This document shows, piece by piece, positions 13,368 through 17,291 of a stretch of DNA of 17,291 nucleotides (within the stretch, counting starts at the first letter, position 1; every line of letters begins with the position of its first letter). Position numbers and translations under genes: made by a program. This DNA comes from Bacillota bacterium. Its GTDB lineage: Bacteria; Bacillota; Bacilli; Paenibacillales; Paenibacillaceae. Below the pieces are notes generated by a model. That model was not told where the DNA came from and did no database searches. It worked only from the letters and a program-made list of their open reading frames with translations. Where the stretch lies: positions 1 through 17,291 of the forward strand of contig JAEZCJ010000014.1 of NCBI GenBank assembly GCA_023433615.1. Reading direction: 5' to 3'.

Positions 13368-14083
13368 CGCAGCCGTTTCGCAAAGGGGTATCTTGCATAT
13401 ACCAGCCAGCAAGCTGGCCCGGCGTCCGATTCGAATATGAGCCGTCCGGCATCGCCGTTCGCGGCATGGACGGCTACCGCTGCGCGTCGAGCGCCTTCTA
13501 TAACGGCGGCATTCGGGAGGCGTCTGCTATCCTCAATCGCCGCGTGCCGCTTACCTACCTATGCGACGATCCGGTGCGGGAAATGCACGCATACCTGCAA
13601 GGCGTCGGCATGGACTGCCAACGGACGATCGGCCTTTTGACGGCTGCCAAGCTGACGCATGCTTCGATCGTTGACGTGAGCGGCGACTGGTACAAGTTGG
13701 CCGTATGTACGACAGCCGGTACGCGCAACGCCGCCAAGGCCGGAACGGGCAGGGAGACGTACCCTGCCTATCATCCTGGCACGATCAATACGATCGTCAT
13801 GGTGGACGCTCGCATGACGGACGGCGCGATGCTGAACGCGATCATGACAGCCACGGAAGCGAAGGCGGCCGCACTCCGGGACGCGGATATCCGGGATGAG
13901 GCAGACCCGTCGCTGCAAGCGACCGGCACGACGACGGATGCCTGCGTCATCGCGGTGTCGCAGCGCGCGGACCATCCGGTCGTGCATGCCTATGCAGGCT
14001 GCGCTTCGGACATCGGCAACGCGATCGGCAGGCTGGTATATGCCTCCGTGACGGAAGCGGTGCGCACGCAGCACGAGGCGTAA
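13364..14083 (+). CDS. cbiZ: Adenosylcobinamide amidohydrolase CbiZ
   Basis: CbiZ cleaves the aminopropanol-side amide of adenosylcobinamide (and in some bacteria of pseudocobalamin) to give adenosylcobyric acid, the substrate of CbiB. It has 239 residues. Characteristic blocks are RTIGLLTAAKLTHASI near 87-102, CTTAGTRNAAKAG near 116-128, GTINTIVMVDARMTDGAM, TGTTTDACVIA near 190-200 and YAGCASDIGNAIGRLVY near the end. ATGA overlap with cbiP marks tight cotranslation. In archaea CbiZ replaces CobU kinase activity; here both exist, which points to remodelling of corrinoids with a wrong lower ligand. It ends the operon; no clear intrinsic terminator follows in 14084-14180. Confidence 0.93.
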   Translation: MTQPFRKGVSCIYQPASWPGVRFEYEPSGIAVRGMDGYRCASSAFYNGGIREASAILNRRVPLTYLCDDPVREMHAYLQGVGMDCQRTIGLLTAAKLTHASIVDVSGDWYKLAVCTTAGTRNAAKAGTGRETYPAYHPGTINTIVMVDARMTDGAMLNAIMTATEAKAAALRDADIRDEADPSLQATGTTTDACVIAVSQRADHPVVHAYAGCASDIGNAIGRLVYASVTEAVRTQHEA

Positions 14084-14181
14084 AGCGTGCATGAATCGTC
14101 GGTTCGGATAGGAATGGCTGGGAATAGCAAAACTTATTGCCAAGTCGAATCGTCAACAGAACAGAAAAGGCACGAGGCTTG

Positions 14182-14219
14182 TATAGTATGACGTTAATTA
14201 TTAATGCGGTTAATTAACC
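14182..14219 (+). promoter_or_regulatory. Probable promoter and AT-rich palindromes upstream of the two-component genes
   Basis: TATAGT (14182-14187) is a candidate -10; no good -35 is visible 17 bp upstream. Just downstream is an AT-rich island with TTAATTATTAA (14194-14204) and the perfect 12-bp palindrome GGTTAATTAACC (14208-14219). The palindrome would lie near the transcript start or in the 5' leader and could be an operator. The rest of the 192-nt gap between cbiZ and the regulator holds nothing else I can support. Confidence 0.4.
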
Positions 14220-14275
14220 AGTTCGCATTAGATCGACAGCAAGATCAACTTCGTCGCAGGAATGGAGAGAATGGC

Positions 14276-14971
14276 GTGAGTCGTCGCGTATTGATTGTAG
14301 ATGATGATCGGGAAATCGCGGAGCTTATCGAGATTTATCTGAAGAATGAAGGGCTCGGCACGATGCTCGCCCATGACGGGGAAGAGGCCGTGGAGGCGTT
14401 CGAACGGGAAAAGCCCGACCTTGTCGTACTCGACATCATGATGCCGCGGATGGATGGATTGGAAGTATGCCGTCGCATACGCAAGACAGGCGCGATCCCG
14501 ATTCTGATGCTGAGCGCGAAGGCCGAGGACATGGACAAAATCATGGGGCTGATGACCGGAGCGGACGACTACATGGTGAAGCCCTTCAATCCGCTCGAGC
14601 TCGCAGCGCGCGTGAAATCGCTCTTGCGCCGTTCCTATCAGTACAACCCGGCGGCAGGAGGCCGGCAGGAAGAACACGCGCTTCAGATCGGATCGCTCAG
14701 AATCGACAAGGCGACGCATACGGTTCAAGCGGACGGACGTGCCCTCCATCTCACCTCGACGGAGTTCGGCATTCTTCATCTGCTCGCATCGTCGCCTGGC
14801 AGGGTGTTCAGCGCGGAGGAGATTTTCCAGCAGGTGTGGAAGGAGAAGTACTTCGAATCCAACAATACGGTGATGGTGCACATCAGCAAGCTGCGGGAGA
14901 AGCTTGAGCAGGAAACCGGCGATAAGCTGATCAGTACGGTCTGGGGGGTCGGCTACAAAATTGAAGGGTAA
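14276..14971 (+). CDS. Response regulator, OmpR/PhoB class, VanR-like
   Basis: This cytoplasmic DNA-binding response regulator has 231 residues. The receiver domain has acidic residues Asp9-Asp11, phospho-acceptor Asp53 in VVLDIMMPRMDG, LSAK with Ser80 and Lys102 in ADDYMVKPF. The C-terminal winged helix (about 135-231) has LHLTSTEFGILHLLAS, RVFSAEEIFQQVW, NNTVMVHISKLREKLE and STVWGVGYKIEG. The frame could open at ATG 14204, but the receiver domain begins right after GTG 14276, which has GGAG at 14264-14267; the extra 24 residues are not family-like and lack a ribosome binding site. It is followed after 1 nt by its kinase. The 11-bp TTAA array upstream of the carboxypeptidase gene is its likely target. 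Confidence 0.94.
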   Translation: MSRRVLIVDDDREIAELIEIYLKNEGLGTMLAHDGEEAVEAFEREKPDLVVLDIMMPRMDGLEVCRRIRKTGAIPILMLSAKAEDMDKIMGLMTGADDYMVKPFNPLELAARVKSLLRRSYQYNPAAGGRQEEHALQIGSLRIDKATHTVQADGRALHLTSTEFGILHLLASSPGRVFSAEEIFQQVWKEKYFESNNTVMVHISKLREKLEQETGDKLISTVWGVGYKIEG

Positions 14972-14972
14972 T

Positions 14973-16055
14973 ATGACGCTTCGCTTCATCGGCCAGATGA
15001 TGCTCAGTGCCGTGTTGTCTGTCGTATCTGCCTATCTGTTGGCAGCGGTGGCCGAACGGATGACAAGGGAAGCCGGCTTCCTGCGGGGCTTGGCGCGCGA
15101 GATCGTCTACGGGCTTGGCGAAGGGGTAACGTTAGCGATCGTGGCGCTGCTCCTGTTCGCCGTCTACTTGACTTTATTCCAGTGGCGGTGGTTCCGCTAC
15201 GTCGCCGAGATGAATCGCTCGGTCAAATGGATCGCGGAAGGGCACTTCGACGACCGGGTCCCGATCAAGCAGAACAATCAGCTCGGCGACCTTGCTTACT
15301 ATACGAACCGTCTCGTGACGCAGCTGAAGCAGTCGCTGGATGAGGAGAGGCGCGCGGAGCAGACGAAGAACGAGCTCATCACGAATGTATCCCATGATCT
15401 CCGCACGCCGCTCACGTCGATTCTCGGCTATCTCGGCTTGATCGAGCAGGATCGGTACCGCGATGAGGTCGAGCTGCGGCATTACGTCCAGATCGCGTAT
15501 GAAAAGTCGCAGCGGCTGCATGTGCTGATTCAAGACCTGTTCGAGTACACGCGGATGCGGCATGACAGTCTTCCCGTGCAGCAGGTACGTCTCAATCTGA
15601 CGGAGCTGCTCGAGCAATTGCTGCTGCATAACCGAATCTCGCTCGAGGAAGCAGGGATGCAGGGGGCGATCCATCGGCCGGGGAGCGGCGTCTACGTCGT
15701 AGGCGACCCGAATAAGCTGGTAAGGGTATTCGAGAACCTGCTGATGAATGCGGTGCTGTACGGCCGCGAGGGCAGAAGAGTCGATATTACGGTCCGGGTC
15801 GAGGACGGCGAAGCGGTGACGGATGTCGTGAATTACGGCGATCCGATTCCGGCCGTCGATCTGCCGCATCTGTTCGATCGCTTCTATCGCGTCGATAAGT
15901 CCCGGAATGCGCATTCCGGCGGTTCGGGGCTAGGGCTGGCGATCGCGAAGAGCATCGTGGAGCGGCACGGCGGCACGATCGGCGCAGCGAGCGACTATGG
16001 TCAGACCTGCTTCCAAGTGCGGCTGCCGATGGAGCAAGCTTCGAATTCTGAATAA
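14973..16055 (+). CDS. Sensor histidine kinase, VanS-like
   Basis: This membrane kinase has 360 residues. Membrane segment 1 is about 5-27, a short outer loop 28-50, and membrane segment 2 about 51-70. A HAMP-like linker (about 73-125) leads to the H box NVSHDLRTPLTS with phospho-acceptor His141. The ATPase domain has an N box (NKLVRVFENLLMNA), FDRFYRVDKSR and GGSGLGLAIAKSIVERHGG. The G1 box is degenerate, VVNYGDPIP in place of DxGxG, as I recall for VanS-like kinases. Such a short loop suits sensing of the membrane, lipid-bound wall precursors or a partner protein. ATG at 14973 is preferred over the TTG at 14961 that overlaps the regulator's end; AAGGG (14964-14968) is close but usable. Neighbouring genes suggest a cell-wall signal. 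Confidence 0.93.
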   Translation: MTLRFIGQMMLSAVLSVVSAYLLAAVAERMTREAGFLRGLAREIVYGLGEGVTLAIVALLLFAVYLTLFQWRWFRYVAEMNRSVKWIAEGHFDDRVPIKQNNQLGDLAYYTNRLVTQLKQSLDEERRAEQTKNELITNVSHDLRTPLTSILGYLGLIEQDRYRDEVELRHYVQIAYEKSQRLHVLIQDLFEYTRMRHDSLPVQQVRLNLTELLEQLLLHNRISLEEAGMQGAIHRPGSGVYVVGDPNKLVRVFENLLMNAVLYGREGRRVDITVRVEDGEAVTDVVNYGDPIPAVDLPHLFDRFYRVDKSRNAHSGGSGLGLAIAKSIVERHGGTIGAASDYGQTCFQVRLPMEQASNSE

Positions 16056-16058
16056 TCG

Positions 16059-16123
16059 TTAAACCAATGTTAAGGGTTTCTTAAGGTTCTGTTACCATTC
16101 GCTTAAACATCGCGCTGTACAAT
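16059..16123 (+). promoter_or_regulatory. Array of five TTA(A) boxes at 11-bp spacing and dac promoter
   Basis: TTAAAC (16059), TTAAGG (16070), TTAAGG (16081), TTACCA (16092) and TTAAAC (16103) begin exactly 11 bp apart. Hexamers separated by 5 bp, one helical turn, are the arrangement bound by dimers of OmpR/PhoB-class regulators (for example Bacillus PhoP boxes). A -10 candidate TACAAT lies at 16118-16123 with a poor -35, as expected for an activated promoter. The array starts 4 nt after the kinase stop and ends 52 nt before the carboxypeptidase ATG. Confidence 0.65.
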
Positions 16124-16159
16124 GCTAGGTATCGTGTACAGAAGGGATGTTAGCGGGTA

Positions 16160-17095
16160 ATGAAAAAGCTGGCAGTATGTGTATTGGCAGGATGTCTGGC
16201 CTTCGCGGGATGGAAATGGGCAGTCGGAGAATATGGGCTAGAGGCGCAGGCAGGTCCGGAGATCGACGCGCGAGCCGCGATCTTAATGGATTCCGAGACG
16301 GGCAGGGTGCTGCATGCTTCGCATGCCGATGCGGCGCTGCCGCCGGCCAGCATGTCGAAGATGATGACGGAGCTTGTGCTGCTGGAACGGATCGGCAAGG
16401 GCGCGATCGCATGGGAGGAGCAAGTGACCGTCAGCCCTTACGCTGCAGACGTCGAAGGCGCGGAGATCGGAGCCGGGGCAGGCGACCGCTATACGGTTCG
16501 CGAGCTGTTCCAGGCGATGACCGTGCATTCGGCGAACGACGCGGCGATTGCGCTGGCCGAGTATGCGGCAGGATCGGAGCAGAAATTCGTCACCTGGATG
16601 AACGACCGTGCGCGCAAGATCGGCTTGTCCGACAAGACCTATTTCGCGAATGCGACGGGACTGTCTTCGATCGATCTCGCGAGGTTCGAGGAAGCGGCCG
16701 CAGAAGGCGATACCGTCATGACGGCGCGCGACACGGCGAAGCTCGCCGCTTACCTGATCCGGGAATTCCCTGAGGTGCTCGAGATTACGACGCTGCGGGA
16801 CGTGGCGGTCGAAGGCGGCGAAGCCAGCCTCGTGCTTCGCACGACGAATCAGATGCTGCCGGGCGAAGCTTATGCATACAAGGGCAATGACGGGCTGAAG
16901 ACAGGTTACACGCAAAGGGCGGGGTATTGTTTTACCGGGACGACCCAGCGCGGCGGGAAGCGGCTCATTGCCGTTGTCATGGGCGCAGCATCGAGCGAGG
17001 CGCGCTTCACGGAGACGAAGAAGCTGTTTCAATACGGCTACGGAGCGCAGCAGGATCCCGTATGGATCGCGCAGATGAGAGCCCTGCTTCCGTAG
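16160..17095 (+). CDS. D-alanyl-D-alanine carboxypeptidase, S11 family, single-domain
   Basis: This penicillin-binding serine peptidase removes the terminal D-Ala from peptidoglycan pentapeptides outside the membrane. The three active-site motifs are intact: SMSK with Ser64 and Lys67, SAN at 124-126 and KTG at 247-249. The N-terminal 31 residues form a signal sequence, with a likely signal peptidase I site at Ala-Gln-Ala/Gly32; LAGC at 9-12 resembles a lipobox but leaves an unusually short signal. At 311 residues it lacks the beta-rich C-terminal domain and amphipathic anchor of DacA and DacF. The start ATG at 16160 has GAAGGGA 12 nt upstream. The gene follows a VanRS-like pair and the TTAA array, suggesting control by that system. 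I cannot tell whether it is vegetative or sporulation-linked. Confidence 0.92.
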   Translation: MKKLAVCVLAGCLAFAGWKWAVGEYGLEAQAGPEIDARAAILMDSETGRVLHASHADAALPPASMSKMMTELVLLERIGKGAIAWEEQVTVSPYAADVEGAEIGAGAGDRYTVRELFQAMTVHSANDAAIALAEYAAGSEQKFVTWMNDRARKIGLSDKTYFANATGLSSIDLARFEEAAAEGDTVMTARDTAKLAAYLIREFPEVLEITTLRDVAVEGGEASLVLRTTNQMLPGEAYAYKGNDGLKTGYTQRAGYCFTGTTQRGGKRLIAVVMGAASSEARFTETKKLFQYGYGAQQDPVWIAQMRALLP

Positions 17096-17116
17096 CGAAG
17101 CGAGGAGATGGATGGC

Positions 17117-17291
17117 ATGGCGGGGAAGCATGCGGAGCAGGAAGCTGTCGGTGAGAAGCGTGGAGCACGGGCAGAAGTAGGAGCAGCGGAAGGGACAAGT
17201 GCAGGGGCAAGTGCAGGAGCGAGTGCAGGGGCAAGTGCAGGAGGAAGTGCAGAAGCAAGTGCAGGAGCAAGTGCAGGAGGAAGTGCAGGGG
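17117..17291 (+). CDS. Start of an unidentified protein with Ser-Ala-Gly repeats (3' partial)
   Basis: From ATG 17117 the frame is open to the window end. AGGAG at 17103-17107 gives good spacing; an in-frame ATG at 17108 touches the binding site and is less likely. The first 27 residues, starting MAGKHAEQEAVGEKRG, are charged and followed by tandem four-residue units S-A-G-A or S-A-G-G, with one S-A-E-A. No signal sequence or membrane segment is visible. The repeat could be a flexible linker before a folded domain outside the window. It lies 21 nt after the carboxypeptidase stop, close enough to be cotranscribed. Function unknown. Confidence 0.5.
   Translation, partial: MAGKHAEQEAVGEKRGARAEVGAAEGTSAGASAGASAGASAGGSAEASAGASAGGSAG
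17198..17291 (+). repeat. 12-bp tandem repeat, about 7.8 copies to the window edge
   Basis: Units AGTGCAGGRGCA-like begin at 17198, 17210, 17222, 17234, 17246, 17258, 17270 and 17282 (the last cut after 10 nt). Variation is limited to the positions after AGTGCA: GGGGCA, GGAGCG, GGGGCA, GGAGGA, GAAGCA, GGAGCA, GGAGGA. The unit length keeps the reading frame of the gene starting at 17117. Copy number may vary between strains through slippage. Confidence 0.95.

Noticed and set aside
14204..14275. Upstream ATG extending the response regulator by 24 residues
   Set aside because: No ribosome binding site, extension unlike receiver domains, and it would begin within the palindromic island; GTG 14276 has a good site.
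16160..16195. Lipobox LAGC in the carboxypeptidase signal sequence
   Set aside because: Only 11 residues would precede the Cys, shorter than usual lipoprotein signals, and the hydrophobic stretch continues past it to a good Ala-Gln-Ala site; kept only as an alternative.
17007..17270. - strand frame giving Leu/His/Pro-rich repeats over the 12-bp array
   Set aside because: Antisense of the repeat and of the carboxypeptidase end; no start context, and the + frame has a ribosome binding site.
1..17291. CRISPR arrays, tRNA or rRNA genes, insertion sequences, prophage genes
   Set aside because: No spaced direct repeats, cloverleaf, rRNA-like block, transposase motif or terminal inverted repeats were seen on either strand.

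Overview
The window is about 60% GC by eye, has Firmicutes-type Shine-Dalgarno sequences (GGAGG, AAGGGAGG), frequent TTG and GTG starts, DUF3889 and UppP genes, a VanR/VanS-like pair and a transcription-terminating cobalamin riboswitch. This fits a high-GC endospore-former of the Bacillales, most likely Paenibacillaceae (Paenibacillus or Cohnella type). That is inference from gene content, not a database result. All real genes are on the + strand.

Region 1 (1-3001) is a row of housekeeping and envelope genes: a DUF4184 membrane protein whose ATG begins one base before the window, undecaprenyl-diphosphatase UppP, a secreted DUF3889 protein, a YbjQ-type small protein and a single-domain rhodanese. 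It closes with a hairpin terminator.

Region 2 (3021-3758) is a compact regulatory unit. A MarR-type regulator with paired cysteines near both ends is followed by a 25-residue peptide gene containing CCGSDCC. Each promoter carries a near-identical 19-bp palindrome (17 of 19 bases shared). This looks like a regulator controlling itself and a cysteine-pair micropeptide, and it is the best candidate here for an undescribed system.

Region 3 (3771-14083) is a complete B12-controlled operon. It has a promoter, a cobalamin riboswitch, a short leader ORF ending 1 nt before an intrinsic terminator, then btuF-btuC-btuD (corrinoid uptake) and cobT-cobU-cbiB-cobS-cobD-cbiP-cbiZ. These genes import corrinoids, strip off aminopropanol or a nucleotide loop (CbiZ), amidate the ring (CbiP), attach aminopropanol phosphate (CobD, CbiB), activate it with GTP (CobU) and join it to the lower ligand (CobT, CobS). 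There is no early corrin-ring gene, no corrinoid adenosyltransferase and no CobC-type phosphatase, so the operon covers uptake, salvage, remodelling and nucleotide-loop assembly.

Region 4 (14084-17095) holds a VanR/VanS-like two-component system followed by an S11 D-alanyl-D-alanine carboxypeptidase. The gap between kinase and carboxypeptidase carries five TTA(A) boxes at exact 11-bp spacing, the pattern of OmpR/PhoB-family binding sites, so the carboxypeptidase is a probable target.

Region 5 (17117-17291) is the start of an unidentified reading frame that runs off the window and contains about eight copies of a 12-bp repeat coding for Ser-Ala-Gly-Ala/Gly.
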